A stretch of DNA of 64,000 nt from Intestinirhabdus alba (GTDB lineage: Bacteria > Pseudomonadota > Gammaproteobacteria > Enterobacterales > Enterobacteriaceae). The notes under the pieces were generated by a model. That model was given only the letters and a program-made list of their open reading frames with translations. It was not told the origin of the DNA and ran no database searches. The translations under genes and the position numbers were made by a program. Location of the stretch: the NCBI RefSeq assembly GCF_009711095.1, contig NZ_WMJZ01000017.1, positions 41,838 to 105,837 on the forward strand. The letters run 5' to 3'. Shown here piece after piece: positions 51,513 through 63,961 of this stretch. Each line of letters opens with the position of its first letter. Position 1 is the stretch's first letter.

Positions 51513-52556
51513 ATGAAAAAATGGTCACGCCGCCTGCTTGCGGCAGGCGCGCTGGCGCTGGGTATCAGCGCTGCTCACGCCGACGACAACACGCTCTACT
51601 TCTACAACTGGACCGAGTACGTGCCGCCGGGACTGCTGGAGCAATTCACCAAAGAGACCGGCATCAAGGTTATCTATTCGACCTATGAGTCGAACGAAAC
51701 CATGTACGCCAAGCTGAAAACCTACAAGGACGGCGCCTATGACCTGGTGGTGCCCTCCACCTACTACGTCGATAAAATGCGTAAAGAGGGGATGCTCCAG
51801 AAGATCGACAAGTCACAGCTTCCCCATTTTAATAACCTCGATCCGGAGATGCTCAACAAGCCGTTTGACCCGAACAATGACTATTCTATTCCCTATATCT
51901 GGGGGGCCACGGCCATCGGCGTTAACGGCGAGGCGCTCGATCCGCACAGCGTCACCCGCTGGGCCGACCTGTGGAAGCCAGAGTTCAGGGGCAGCCTGCT
52001 GCTGACCGACGACGCGCGCGAAGTATTCCAGGTGGCGCTGCGCAAGCTGGGCTACTCCGGCAACACCACCGATCCCAAAGAGATCGAGGCCGCTTATAAC
52101 GAGCTGAAGAAGCTGATGCCCAACGTGGCGGCGTTTAACTCCGACAACCCGGCCAACCCGTATATGGAAGGCGAGGTCAATCTGGGAATGGTGTGGAACG
52201 GCTCGGCGTTCGTGGCGCGTCAGGCGGGCACGCCGCTGGAGATCGTCTGGCCTGAAGAGGGCGGCATTTTCTGGATGGACAGCCTGGCGATACCGGCAAA
52301 CGCCAAAAATAAAGCGGCCGCGCTGAAGCTGATCGACTTCCTGCTGCGCCCGGAGGTGGCGAGGGAAGTGGCGGAAACCATCGGCTATCCCACGCCCAAC
52401 CTCGCGGCGCGTAAGCTGTTAAGCCCGGAGGTCGCCAACGATAAGTCTCTCTATCCCGACGCGGAAACCATCAGCAAGGGCGAGTGGCAGAACGACGTCG
52501 GCGCGGCCAGCGCGATCTACGAAGCCTATTTTCAGAAGCTGAAAGCAGGCCGGTAA
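51513..52556 (+). CDS. potD: Periplasmic spermidine/putrescine-binding protein PotD
   Basis: PotD delivers polyamines to PotBC. The 347-residue precursor has a signal peptide (MKKWSRRLLAAGALALGISA, cut near HADDN). Polyamine-binding aromatic and acidic residues are in FYNWTEYVPPGLLEQF, VVPSTYYVDKM, WNGSAF and WPEEGGIFWMDS. It is the last gene of the operon, ended by a hairpin. Confidence 0.96.
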   Translation: MKKWSRRLLAAGALALGISAAHADDNTLYFYNWTEYVPPGLLEQFTKETGIKVIYSTYESNETMYAKLKTYKDGAYDLVVPSTYYVDKMRKEGMLQKIDKSQLPHFNNLDPEMLNKPFDPNNDYSIPYIWGATAIGVNGEALDPHSVTRWADLWKPEFRGSLLLTDDAREVFQVALRKLGYSGNTTDPKEIEAAYNELKKLMPNVAAFNSDNPANPYMEGEVNLGMVWNGSAFVARQAGTPLEIVWPEEGGIFWMDSLAIPANAKNKAAALKLIDFLLRPEVAREVAETIGYPTPNLAARKLLSPEVANDKSLYPDAETISKGEWQNDVGAASAIYEAYFQKLKAGR

Positions 52557-52567
52557 CGCACTTAGCG

Positions 52568-52593
52568 GCGGAGCGTCAGGCTCCGCTTGTTCT
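52568..52593 (+). terminator. Hairpin terminator of potABCD
   Basis: A perfect 7-bp stem GCGGAGC-GTCAG-GCTCCGC is followed by TTGTTCT, 11 bp after the potD stop. From 52594 to 52767 no gene is supported. Confidence 0.65.
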
Positions 52594-52767
52594 CTGCCCG
52601 CCCTTCAGGTTACCCGGACGATGGCCGACCGGGATGCCTTTCACCGCGGCGAGAATATCGCTGCCGCGCGCCGTCACCAGCAGGCTATCAACGCGGAAAA
52701 GACGCAAAGCCCGCGGCCAACAAAGCGCCGGCCACAGGCACTTTTCGCGCTCTTTTTCCGCCGCGCC

Positions 52768-53589
52768 TTACAGCTCCTTCAGCAGCTTCTCGACAAACTC
52801 CGGCACCGCCTGGCTTGCCGGCCCGTAGTGCTTCTCGGCGAATTCGCTTCCGACGTGGCTCGGCTCCAGGTTCAGCTCGATCGTATGCGCCCCGTGCAGC
52901 TTCGCCTCGTGCACAAAGCCGGCGGCCGGATAGACGTGACCCGAGGTGCCGATAGCGACAAAGATATCCGCCATCGCCAGCGCCATGTATATTTCATCCA
53001 TTCCCAGCGGCATCTCGCCAAACCAGACGACGTGCGGGCGCAGCGGCGCGGGGAACTGGCAGCAGTGGCATTTGTCTTCCGGCGTTACGTCACCGGTCCA
53101 CTCCACAACCTGGCCGCTCTGAGTACAGCGCACCTTCAGCAGCTCGCCGTGCATATGGATGACGTTCCGGCTGCCCGCACGCTCATGCAGGTCGTCAATA
53201 TTCTGCGTGACCAGTAAAAAATGTTCGCCGAGGGCCGCTTCAAGCTCTGCCAGCGCGATATGTGCCGCATTGGGCTGAATATCTGGCTGCCGCAGCTGAC
53301 GGCGGCGGGCGTTATAGAAGGTCTGTACCAGCTGCGGGTTACGCGCAAAACCTTCCGGGGTGGCCACGTCTTCGACCCGATGCTCCTCCCAGAGGCCATC
53401 GGCGGCGCGGAAAGTGCGAATACCTGATTCCGCTGAAATCCCTGCGCCCGTTAGAACTAACACTCTTGGTTTTTCCATAACTTCCGGCACCACTCTGTCT
53501 CTGAAAAAGATCCGCTGACGCAGTCGCTGGCGCAAAAGGCGCTTATTTTTACGAAAACGGCTTAACCGATGACCCTGACGCGACTGCAT
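52768..53589 (-). CDS. cobB: NAD-dependent protein deacylase CobB (sirtuin)
   Basis: CobB removes acetyl and succinyl groups from lysines, for example on acetyl-CoA synthetase. The 273-residue protein is the long form, with a basic N-terminal extension ([20 protein letters not shown]). The sirtuin core shows [26 protein letters not shown], the catalytic His in [10 protein letters not shown], four zinc cysteines (VRCTQSG and KCHCCQF) and the Tyr/Arg pair in FYNARRRQL that recognises succinyl-lysine. It ends a few residues earlier than E. coli CobB. It lies downstream of nagK on the same strand. Confidence 0.95.
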   Translation of the reverse strand: MQSRQGHRLSRFRKNKRLLRQRLRQRIFFRDRVVPEVMEKPRVLVLTGAGISAESGIRTFRAADGLWEEHRVEDVATPEGFARNPQLVQTFYNARRRQLRQPDIQPNAAHIALAELEAALGEHFLLVTQNIDDLHERAGSRNVIHMHGELLKVRCTQSGQVVEWTGDVTPEDKCHCCQFPAPLRPHVVWFGEMPLGMDEIYMALAMADIFVAIGTSGHVYPAAGFVHEAKLHGAHTIELNLEPSHVGSEFAEKHYGPASQAVPEFVEKLLKEL

Positions 53590-53607
53590 AACACCTCTTT
53601 TGCTTGC

Positions 53608-54519
53608 TTAATCGGTTAGATGTAAGAAGGCAGCGCCGCGCATCCCACCGGCGTCGCCGTGGCGCGCTCGCTCAATGCGCGGCACGCGGGCCGCCGGCAG
53701 CAGGTAACGCGGCAGGCGCTCTGAAAGCCCGGCGGCAAGGGGGGCAAAGTTTGACAGCCCGCCGCCGATCGCCACGAGATCGGGACCGACGATCGTCAGG
53801 ATATTCCCAAGACAGACCGCCAGCAAGTCCAGATAGCGCTCCACGTGCGCCCGGGCCTTCTTATCCCCCTGCTCCCAGCGGGCAAAGATCTCCCGGGCCT
53901 GCAGCGGCTGATGGTAGTCATGCTGCCAGAGCCAGGCAAACCCGCCGCCGGAGAGATAATTTTCAATGCAGCCCAGTTGGCCGCATCCGCAGCGGCGCAG
54001 CGGAAAATCAAACCCCATCAGGGTCAGGGCATCCACCGGCAGCCGCGTATGGCCGAACTCGCCGGTCACCGAGCTGCGCCCGGCGACGGGCCGACCGTTG
54101 AGCACCAGCCCGCCGCCCACGCCGGTGCCGAGAATCAGCCCCATCACCAGCGGATACTGCCTGAACTCATCGTCCCAGGCTTCGGAAAGCGCAAAGCAGG
54201 TGGCATCGTTGTCGAGACGCACTTCCCGTTCGAGACGCGCGCAGAGATCGGCGCGCAGCGGACGGCCGCTGGCGGCGGGAAGGTTGGCCGCATACAGCGT
54301 GCCGTCCGCCGTTTCCGGAATACCGGGCACGCCGATGCCCACCGAGCCGTGAACGCCAAACCGACGATCCGCCTGCGCAACCAGCCCGCAAACGGCCTCT
54401 AAAAACGCCTCGTAGTCGTCGCGTGGGGTCGGCACCCGCGTTTGCCACTGCAGGCGTCGCTCACCGTCAAAAACGCCCAGCGCAATTTTGGTTCCGCCAA
54501 TATCAAGTCCGTAATACAT
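53608..54519 (-). CDS. nagK: N-acetyl-D-glucosamine kinase NagK
   Basis: NagK phosphorylates GlcNAc released in cell-wall recycling. The 303-residue protein is a ROK kinase with [16 protein letters not shown] (phosphate loop), the catalytic Asp in [10 protein letters not shown], and the zinc motif [12 protein letters not shown]. Two ATGs are adjacent; the second (54519) is better spaced from AAGGAG. nagK and cobB are 18 bp apart and likely co-transcribed. The gap to lolE (54523-54663) shows nothing notable. Confidence 0.95.
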   Translation of the reverse strand: MYYGLDIGGTKIALGVFDGERRLQWQTRVPTPRDDYEAFLEAVCGLVAQADRRFGVHGSVGIGVPGIPETADGTLYAANLPAASGRPLRADLCARLEREVRLDNDATCFALSEAWDDEFRQYPLVMGLILGTGVGGGLVLNGRPVAGRSSVTGEFGHTRLPVDALTLMGFDFPLRRCGCGQLGCIENYLSGGGFAWLWQHDYHQPLQAREIFARWEQGDKKARAHVERYLDLLAVCLGNILTIVGPDLVAIGGGLSNFAPLAAGLSERLPRYLLPAARVPRIERARHGDAGGMRGAAFLHLTD

Positions 54520-54663
54520 CATTGCTCCTTATTATTATACCCGTCCTCCCCAGGCCGCCTCCGCACGAGCCGCAGGGCGGTGCCATGACCGCTCGCCGTT
54601 AAGATCGGTTTCGACCTTCTCCGGTACGGCGCTCCTGAATGAGTTTGGGTATAGACCTTGCAG

Positions 54664-55907
54664 CTACTGGCCGCTGAGCACCCTCGCAGGGTCGATGTTG
54701 CTGGCGCGACGCGCCGGATACCAACTGGCTAACAGACTCAGCACTAATGCCGTGACCAGTACATAAATAACGTCCAGCCAATGTAATTCCGATGGCAGAA
54801 AATCAATAAAATAGATGTCACCGGAGAGGAAGCGGTGGCCGATAAGCCTCTCAACGCCCTCCATAATCGGCGTCAGCTGCAGCGAAACCACCACCCCGAT
54901 GACCACCCCACACAGGCTGCCAAACAGCCCGGCCAACAGGCCGTACCAGACGAAAATGGCACGAATCAAGCCATCTTTAGCACCCAGGGTTCTTAATACC
55001 GCAATATCCCCGCTCTTGTCTTTTACCGCCATCACTAATGTGGAAACGATATTAAAGCAGGCGACGCCGATCACCAGCACCATCGCCAGATACATAATGG
55101 CGCGAATCATCTGAATATCCCGATACATATAGCCGTAGGTGTTAATCCAGCTCTTGATATAGACATAGCTGTTGGCCTCCTCTCCCGCGGCCCGCACCAG
55201 CCGGTTGGCGTTAAAGACGTCGTTCACCTTCAGCGCAATGCCGGAAACGCTGGAGCCCATCTCCAGATACTGCCGGGCATCCTCGATGGGGATCATAGCG
55301 AAGCTGTGATCGAGCTGGCCGCTCAGCTGCAGAATACCCGTCACGTGCAGCCGCACGCGCTTCGGCTGCTGCAGCTTGCGATCGGCACTGGCGTTCGGGA
55401 TCATAATCGACACCCAGTCGCCCTGCTTTACCTTCAGCGCGTCGGCGACGCCCTTGCCGAGGATCGCCTGCTGCTCCCCGGCCCTGAAGCTATCCCAGGC
55501 GTGGTTCTGCACAAACGACGGCAGCGCGCTCAGCCGCTGCTCCTGGGCGGGATCGACCCCTTTGACCTGGATAGCGCGCAGGTTGGCCCCGTTCTCCACC
55601 AGGCCAGTAAAATTGATGTAGGGCGCTGCCGCCACGATGCCGGGCACCTTCCGCACTTTCTCCAGCGCTTCGCGCCAGTTGTTCCACGGCTGGTTTACGG
55701 CCTCGATTTCGCCGTGCGGCACCACCGCCAGAATGCGGTTATTCAGCTCACGCTCAAAGCCGTTCATCGCGCTTAAGCCAACGATCAGCACCGCCACCCC
55801 CAGCGCGATGCCGACGGTGGAGATCACCGAGATCAGCGATACCATACCGCCGCGTCGTCTCCCACGGCTGAAGCGCAGGCCGATCAATAACGATAAAGGC
55901 GAGGCCA

Positions 55908-55908
<1 letters not shown>
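54664..55908 (-). CDS. lolE: Lipoprotein-releasing system permease LolE
   Basis: LolE is one of two permeases of the LolCDE complex, which extracts outer-membrane lipoproteins and hands them to LolA. The 414 residues match E. coli. There is one N-terminal and three C-terminal transmembrane helices around a large periplasmic domain, and the FtsX-type [21 protein letters not shown] end. It is the last gene of lolCDE; its start overlaps the lolD stop by 1 bp. Confidence 0.96.
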
Positions 55909-57930
<2,022 letters not shown>

Positions 57931-58093
57931 CTAACGTACACCTCTGTGTTAAAAGCGGTCGCCGTCGCGAAACCTCTCTTGCCGGCCGATTCGATTTGCT
58001 AATGGATAACGATCAAGGATAATAAAGAGCATTGCCCGTTCGCTAAGCGTCCTTATGACATGACGTAAACTTTCAAGAGACACTGACAACAGA

Positions 58094-61000
58094 ATGCCTG
58101 AACAACATCGTTATCCGCTGCCGGTCAAGGCTGGCGATCGGCTCCAGTTGGGGGAGCTTACCGGCGCGGCCTGCGCGACGCTGGTGGCGGAAATCGCCGA
58201 ACGTCATCCTGGCCCGGTGGTGTTGATTGCCCCCGATATGCAAAACGCCCTGCGCCTGCACGACGAGATTCGCCAGTTTACCGACCAGATGGTCATCAGC
58301 CTTGCCGACTGGGAAACGCTCCCCTACGACAGCTTCTCGCCGCACCAGGAAATTATCTCTTCGCGCCTTTCCACCCTCTATCAGCTGCCGTCGATGCAGC
58401 GCGGGGTGCTGATTGTGCCGGTCAGTACCCTGATGCAGCGCGTCTGTCCGCACAGCTATCTGCACGGCCACGCGCTGGTGATGAAAAAAGGCCAGCGCCT
58501 GTCGCGCGACGCCCTGCGCGCGCAGCTGGACGGCGCGGGCTATCGCCATGTCGATCAGGTCATGGCGCACGGCGAATATGCCACCCGCGGCGCGCTGCTG
58601 GATCTCTTCCCGATGGGCAGCCCCCAACCCTACCGCCTCGACTTCTTTGATGACGAGATCGACAGCCTGCGCCTGTTTGACGCGGATACGCAGCGCACGC
58701 TGGAAGAGGTGACGACGATCAATCTGCTGCCCGCCCACGAATTCCCCACCGACAAGGCGGCGATTGAGCTGTTCCGCAGCCGGTGGCGGGATACCTTTGA
58801 GGTCAAGCGCGACGCCGAGCATATCTACCAGCAGGTCAGCAAGGGCACCCTGCCCGCCGGGATCGAATACTGGCAGCCGCTGTTTTTCAGCGAGCCGCTG
58901 CCGCCGCTGTTCAGCTACTTCCCGGCCAATACCCTGCTGGTGAATACCGGCGACCCGCAGGCCAGCGCAGAGCGCTTCCAGGCCGATACGCAGGCTCGCT
59001 ACGAAAACCGGGGCGTCGATCCGATGCGCCCGCTGCTGCCGCCGGAGGCGCTGTGGCTGCGGGTGGATGAACTGTTTAGCGAATTCAAACGCTGGCCGCG
59101 GGTGCAGCTAAAAAGCGATCGTCTGCCGGAAAAAGCCACCAACCATAATCTGGGCTTCGCCGCGCTGCCGGATCTGGCGGTACAGGCGCAGCAAAAATCA
59201 CCGCTGGACGCCCTGCGCAGGTTCCTGGAATCCTTCGACGGTCCGGTGGTGTTCTCCGTCGAAAGCGAGGGCCGGCGCGAGACGCTCAACGAGCTGCTGG
59301 CGCGCATTAAGATCGCGCCAAAGCGTATTCTGCGCCTTGAGGAGGCCGCCGGTTCGGGCCGCTATCTGATGATTGGCGCTGCGGAGCATGGCTTTATCGA
59401 CGGCCGCCGCGGCCTGGCGCTGATTTGCGAAAGCGATCTGCTGGGGGAGCGCGTGGCCCGTCGTCGCCAGGAGTCCCGGCGTACCATCAATCCGGATACC
59501 TTGATCCGCAATCTGGCGGAGCTGCACCCGGGCCAGCCGGTGGTGCATCTGGAGCACGGGGTGGGCCGCTATGCGGGCATGACCACCCTGGAAGCCGGCG
59601 GCATCAAGGGCGAATACCTGATGCTCACCTACGCCAACGACGCGAAGCTGTACGTGCCGGTCTCGTCGCTGCATCTGATCAGCCGCTACGCCGGCGGGGC
59701 GGAGGAGAACGCGCCGCTGCACAAGCTCGGCAGCGACACCTGGACCCGCGCCCGTCAGAAGGCGGCGGAAAAGGTTCGCGACGTGGCGGCGGAGCTGCTG
59801 GACATCTACGCCCAGCGCGCGGCGAAAGAGGGCTTTGCCTTTAAGCACGACCGGGAACAGTATCAGCTGTTCTGCGACAGCTTCCCCTTTGAGACCACGC
59901 CGGATCAGGCGCAGGCCATCAGCGCGGTGCTCAGCGATATGTGCCAGCCGCTGGCGATGGATCGTCTGGTGTGCGGCGACGTCGGCTTCGGTAAAACCGA
60001 AGTGGCGATGCGCGCCGCCTTCCTTGCGGTAGAAAACCATAAGCAGGTGGCGGTACTGGTGCCAACCACCCTGCTGGCGCAGCAGCATTTTGACAACTTC
60101 CGCGACCGTTTCGCCAACTGGCCGGTGCGCATCGAAATGCTCTCCCGCTTCCGCAGCGCCAAAGAGCAGGCGCAGATCCTGGAACAGGCGGCCGAAGGGA
60201 AGATCGACATTCTGATCGGCACCCATAAGCTGTTGCAAAGCGACGTGAAGCTACGGGACCTGGGGCTGCTGATCGTCGATGAAGAGCACCGCTTCGGGGT
60301 GCGGCATAAAGAGCGCATTAAGGCGATGCGCGCCGACGTCGATATCCTGACGCTCACCGCCACGCCGATCCCCCGCACGCTCAATATGGCGATGAGCGGA
60401 ATGCGCGATCTGTCGATTATCGCCACTCCCCCCGCCCGCCGTCTGGCGGTAAAAACCTTCGTTCGTGAGTATGACGACCTGGTGGTGCGCGAGGCGATCC
60501 TGCGTGAAACGCTGCGCGGCGGCCAGGTTTATTATCTTTATAACGACGTGGAAAATATCCAGAAAGCGGCGGACCGGCTGGCGGCGCTGGTGCCGGAGGC
60601 GCGCATCGCCATCGGCCACGGCCAGATGCGCGAGCGCGAGCTTGAGCGGGTGATGAACGATTTCCACCATCAGCGCTTTAACGTGCTGGTCTGCACCACC
60701 ATTATCGAAACCGGGATCGATATTCCCACCGCCAATACCATCATCATCGAACGCGCGGATCGCTTCGGGCTGGCGCAGCTGCACCAGCTGCGCGGCCGCG
60801 TCGGCCGTTCGCACCATCAGGCCTACGCCTGGCTGCTGACGCCGCATCCGAAGGCGATGACCACCGACGCCCAGAAGCGCCTTGAGGCCATCGCCTCGCT
60901 GGAAGATCTCGGCGCAGGCTTTGCGCTGGCGACCCACGATCTGGAGATCCGCGGGGCCGGCGAGCTGCTCGGCGAAGATCAGAGCGGGCAGATGGAGAGC

Positions 61001-61540
61001 ATCGGCTTCTCGCTGTATATGGAGCTGCTGGAGAACGCCGTCGACGCCCTGAAGGCCGGGCGCGAGCCGTCGCTGGAGGATCTTACCAGCCAGCAGACCG
61101 AGGTGGAGCTGCGGGTGCCCTCCCTGCTGCCGGACGACTTTATTCCCGACGTCAACACCCGCCTGTCGTTCTATAAACGCATCGCCAGCGCGAAGAACGA
61201 CAGCGAACTGGAGGAGATCAAGGTGGAGCTGATCGACCGCTTCGGCCTGCTTCCCGATCCCGCCCGCAACCTGCTGGATATTGCCCGGCTGCGCCAGCAG
61301 GCCCAGGCGTTGGGGATCAAAAAGCTCGAAGGTAACGAGAAAGGCGGCACCATTGAGTTTGCCGAGAAGAATCACGTCGATCCGAGCTGGCTGATTGGCC
61401 TGCTGCAAAAGCAGCCGCAGCACTTCCGCCTCGACGGCCCGACCCGCCTGAAGTTTATTCAGGATCTGGGCGAGCGGAAAATGCGTATGGACTGGGTGCG
61501 CCAGTTTATGGCCCGGCTGGAGGAGAACGCCCGGCCGTAG
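58094..61540 (+). CDS. mfd: Transcription-repair coupling factor Mfd
   Basis: Mfd removes stalled RNA polymerase and recruits UvrA. The 1148 residues equal E. coli Mfd. The N-terminal UvrB-homology part (1-350), the RNA-polymerase-interacting domain (about 470-545), and the RecG-like translocase are all present. The translocase carries CGDVGFGKTEVAMRA (Walker A), VDEEHRFGVRHKE and TATPIPRTLNMA. The TRG relay motif and a C-terminal autoinhibitory domain (about 1000-1148) follow. Confidence 0.97.
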   Translation: MPEQHRYPLPVKAGDRLQLGELTGAACATLVAEIAERHPGPVVLIAPDMQNALRLHDEIRQFTDQMVISLADWETLPYDSFSPHQEIISSRLSTLYQLPSMQRGVLIVPVSTLMQRVCPHSYLHGHALVMKKGQRLSRDALRAQLDGAGYRHVDQVMAHGEYATRGALLDLFPMGSPQPYRLDFFDDEIDSLRLFDADTQRTLEEVTTINLLPAHEFPTDKAAIELFRSRWRDTFEVKRDAEHIYQQVSKGTLPAGIEYWQPLFFSEPLPPLFSYFPANTLLVNTGDPQASAERFQADTQARYENRGVDPMRPLLPPEALWLRVDELFSEFKRWPRVQLKSDRLPEKATNHNLGFAALPDLAVQAQQKSPLDALRRFLESFDGPVVFSVESEGRRETLNELLARIKIAPKRILRLEEAAGSGRYLMIGAAEHGFIDGRRGLALICESDLLGERVARRRQESRRTINPDTLIRNLAELHPGQPVVHLEHGVGRYAGMTTLEAGGIKGEYLMLTYANDAKLYVPVSSLHLISRYAGGAEENAPLHKLGSDTWTRARQKAAEKVRDVAAELLDIYAQRAAKEGFAFKHDREQYQLFCDSFPFETTPDQAQAISAVLSDMCQPLAMDRLVCGDVGFGKTEVAMRAAFLAVENHKQVAVLVPTTLLAQQHFDNFRDRFANWPVRIEMLSRFRSAKEQAQILEQAAEGKIDILIGTHKLLQSDVKLRDLGLLIVDEEHRFGVRHKERIKAMRADVDILTLTATPIPRTLNMAMSGMRDLSIIATPPARRLAVKTFVREYDDLVVREAILRETLRGGQVYYLYNDVENIQKAADRLAALVPEARIAIGHGQMRERELERVMNDFHHQRFNVLVCTTIIETGIDIPTANTIIIERADRFGLAQLHQLRGRVGRSHHQAYAWLLTPHPKAMTTDAQKRLEAIASLEDLGAGFALATHDLEIRGAGELLGEDQSGQMESIGFSLYMELLENAVDALKAGREPSLEDLTSQQTEVELRVPSLLPDDFIPDVNTRLSFYKRIASAKNDSELEEIKVELIDRFGLLPDPARNLLDIARLRQQAQALGIKKLEGNEKGGTIEFAEKNHVDPSWLIGLLQKQPQHFRLDGPTRLKFIQDLGERKMRMDWVRQFMARLEENARP

Positions 61541-61568
61541 CCGCGGTGGTTTGTTTCAGAGGGCAAAA

Positions 61569-61602
61569 GCCCCCGCCGGATAAATCCGGCGGGGGCTTTT
61601 TT
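61569..61602 (+). terminator. Strong terminator of mfd
   Basis: A perfect 12-bp stem GCCCCCGCCGGA-TAAA-TCCGGCGGGGGC is followed by six T residues; AAAA precedes it, so it can also act from the ycfJ side. Confidence 0.92.
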
Positions 61603-61664
61603 ATCATCGCGGGGCACCGCGACATTCCTGCCGACGATCGTTGTTTTACCGCCGCCCGGGTGCG

Positions 61665-62204
61665 TTACGTCGGGTTGTTGAGGATCAGCTGACCATTGCT
61701 GTCGAGAGGAATTTGCGTGCCGGGATCGTTATCCATACGGATTTTCCCCTGTCGGTCGCCAATGCGATAAGTAACGTCATAGCCGATCATTTTCTTCGAC
61801 TTATCATAAACCGTCGAGCAGCGCCGCTGGGTGGAGGTATAAGTATCGTTTTCCTGCACCGCGCCCTGGATCTGGTTGCCGGCATAGCCGCCGCCCAGCG
61901 CCCCGACGACGGTCGCCACATCTTTACCCCGGCCGCCGCCAAACTGGTGGCCAATCACGCCACCCGCCACCGCGCCCAGCACCGAACCGGCAATTCGGTT
62001 CTCATCCTGCACCGGCTTACGGTGAGTTACCGTGACGTTGCGGCACACCTGGCGTGGGGTTTTGATGGTCTCTTTTATCGGGGTTGCGGACACCACCTGC
62101 GCATAGCGGGGGCTGCGGTCAAAAACATCGAGACCGGCTACCGCCGCCACGCCCAGCGCGGCGGCAACGCCGATCCCTATACCCGCCAACATGGATTTAT
62201 TCAC
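61665..62204 (-). CDS. ycfJ: Glycine-zipper 2TM domain protein YcfJ
   Basis: From a GTG start at 62204 (MNKSMLAGIGIGVAAALG) the protein has 179 residues, as in E. coli; AAGGAGGT lies 6-8 nt upstream and settles the start. An N-terminal hydrophobic segment (about 4-24) is followed by a glycine-zipper stretch (GSVLGAVAGGVIGHQFGGGR and AGNQIQGA) typical of Rick_17kDa-type envelope proteins. The C-terminus PLDSNGQLILNNPT is conserved. Its role is not established. It lies after ndh on the same strand. Confidence 0.92.
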   Translation of the reverse strand: MNKSMLAGIGIGVAAALGVAAVAGLDVFDRSPRYAQVVSATPIKETIKTPRQVCRNVTVTHRKPVQDENRIAGSVLGAVAGGVIGHQFGGGRGKDVATVVGALGGGYAGNQIQGAVQENDTYTSTQRRCSTVYDKSKKMIGYDVTYRIGDRQGKIRMDNDPGTQIPLDSNGQLILNNPT

Positions 62205-62343
62205 GGGAGCACCTCCTTCTGACTGTTCCGTCTCATTCTCCAGGACAGGCCCAATGCAGCCAATCAGAACAGGGATGAAAAAGGCCAGGCCGGATGGCAA
62301 AGGGGCAGGTTTCAGAGAACTCCGAGCGAACGAAGCGGCGGCC

Positions 62344-62373
62344 TCCGGGCGACGTTCACGCGCCGCCCGGAGC
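62344..62373. terminator. Hairpin after ndh
   Basis: A perfect 9-bp stem CTCCGGGCG/CGCCCGGAG with a 12-nt loop lies just after the ndh stop codon. No T tract follows. Confidence 0.4.
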
Positions 62374-62380
62374 GCCGCAA

Positions 62381-63685
62381 TCAGTGCAGCTTCAGGCGCG
62401 GACGGATCGCGCGGTTGATGCTGCTCACCAGCATTATCAGCCCGGTTTTAACGTAGCCGTGCAGCGCGATCTGGTGCATACGGTAGAGCGAAATATAGAC
62501 GAAGCGCGCAATACGCCCCTCAATCATCATTGAGCCGCGCGTCAGGTTCCCCATCAGGCTGCCGACGGTGGTGAACTCCGACAGCGACACCAGCGACCCA
62601 TGATCCTTATAGCGGTAAGCTTTCAGCGGCTTGCCCTTCATCTGCGCCAGGATATTGCTGGCCGCGCAGGAGGCCATCTGATGCGCCGCCTGGGCGCGCG
62701 GCGGCACAAAGCCCCCTTCCGGGCGCGGGCAGGAGGCGCAGTCGCCGATGGCGTAAACGTCCGCATCGCGGGTGGTCTGCAGCGTCGGCTCCACCACCAG
62801 TTGGTTAATGCGGTTGGTTTCCAGGCCGCCGATCTCCTTCATAAAGTCCGGTGCCTTGATGCCCGCCGCCCAGACCATCAGATCCGCATTAATATACTCG
62901 CCCTCTTTGGTATGCAGACCGCCCGCGTCGGCGCTGGTGACCATTGTTCCGGTCAGCACCCGCACGCCCAGCTTGCTCAGCTCGTCGTGGGCCGCGCCGG
63001 AGATCCGCGGCGGCAGCGCGGGCAGAATGCGCTCGCCCGCCTCCACCAGCGTCACGTTCAGCGCGTCGTTGGTCAGCCCTTTATAGCCGTAGCTGTGCAG
63101 CTGTTTTACCGCGTTATGCAGCTCGGCGGAAAGCTCCACGCCCGTCGCCCCGCCGCCGACGATGGCGATATTCACCCGGCCGTTGCTCCCCGGATTGGCG
63201 GAGTATTTCAGGAACAGGTTCAGCATCTCCTGATGGAAGCGGCGCGCCTGGTTCGGGTTATCAAGGAAAATGCAGTGCTCCTTTACCCCCGGCGTATTAA
63301 AGTCGTTGGAGGTGCTGCCCAGCGCCATGACCAGCGTGTCCCAGGCGATTTTCCGCTCCGGCACCAGCAGCTCGCCCTTCTCGTCGCGCAGTTCGGCAAC
63401 GGTCAGGGTTTTCGCGTCACGATCGATATCCATTACCGAACCCAGTTGGAACTCGAAGCCGTGGTTGCGCGCGTGGGCCAGATAGCTTAGGGCATCCACT
63501 CCCTCATCCAGCGATCCGGTCGCCACCTCGTGCAGCAGCGGCTTCCACAGGTGGCTGTGATTCCTGTCGATCAGGATGATTTTGGCCCTCTTTTTGCGTC
63601 CCAGCCGGTGGCCCAGCTGCGTGGCCATCTCCAGTCCGCCGGCACCGCCGCCGACAATCACGATCTTTCTCAATGGCGTAGTCAT
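62381..63685 (-). CDS. ndh: NADH:quinone oxidoreductase II (NDH-2)
   Basis: NDH-2 is the non-proton-pumping respiratory NADH dehydrogenase, a peripheral inner-membrane flavoprotein. The 434 residues equal E. coli Ndh. The FAD motif is [14 protein letters not shown] (residues 8-21), the NADH motif is [17 protein letters not shown], and AIGDCASC is the second FAD contact. The amphipathic C-terminal membrane anchor is visible. A perfect FNR box lies about 140 bp upstream, in keeping with anaerobic repression known in E. coli. Confidence 0.97.
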   Translation of the reverse strand: MTTPLRKIVIVGGGAGGLEMATQLGHRLGRKKRAKIILIDRNHSHLWKPLLHEVATGSLDEGVDALSYLAHARNHGFEFQLGSVMDIDRDAKTLTVAELRDEKGELLVPERKIAWDTLVMALGSTSNDFNTPGVKEHCIFLDNPNQARRFHQEMLNLFLKYSANPGSNGRVNIAIVGGGATGVELSAELHNAVKQLHSYGYKGLTNDALNVTLVEAGERILPALPPRISGAAHDELSKLGVRVLTGTMVTSADAGGLHTKEGEYINADLMVWAAGIKAPDFMKEIGGLETNRINQLVVEPTLQTTRDADVYAIGDCASCPRPEGGFVPPRAQAAHQMASCAASNILAQMKGKPLKAYRYKDHGSLVSLSEFTTVGSLMGNLTRGSMMIEGRIARFVYISLYRMHQIALHGYVKTGLIMLVSSINRAIRPRLKLH

Positions 63686-63820
63686 CCTGCCCCCTTAAAA
63701 ATATTAACCAATTGTTAGGTAATGGTTACCAGTGTAGCCCTTACCTAACAGCAGGTTACGATAATGAAAATGTTCATCGCTACTGAGGATAGCATGAACG
63801 GTGCATTGGTCATACCAAAA

Positions 63821-63834
63821 TTGATGTACATCAA
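63821..63834 (-). promoter_or_regulatory. FNR box upstream of ndh
   Basis: TTGAT-GTAC-ATCAA is a perfect FNR palindrome. E. coli ndh is repressed by FNR from upstream sites, so the same control is likely here. No gene is present in 63686-64000. Confidence 0.75.
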
Positions 63835-63916
63835 GTTAGCTTGTTGAAAAGATAAACGACGGCGTTATGACGCCAGCAGATAGGTCGCGGCGCTTTTCTT
63901 CTGCGGGCTGGCGCAC

Positions 63917-63940
63917 AAAAAAACCGAAGGCCCGACGGTT
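63917..63940 (-). terminator. Terminator of a gene beyond the right edge
   Basis: On the minus strand AACCG...CGGTT with a short loop is followed by seven T residues. By synteny it could end the ycfP-side operon that precedes ndh in E. coli. Confidence 0.5.
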
Positions 63941-63961
63941 CCCTATAAATAAAGACAGGCA

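Noticed and set aside
52594..53217. Open frames antisense to the cobB 3' half
   Set aside because: No ribosome site or similarity was seen; cobB explains the region.
59198..61423. Two long antisense frames (346 and 390 codons) inside mfd
   Set aside because: They are shadows of the strongly conserved mfd reading frame and have no family resemblance.
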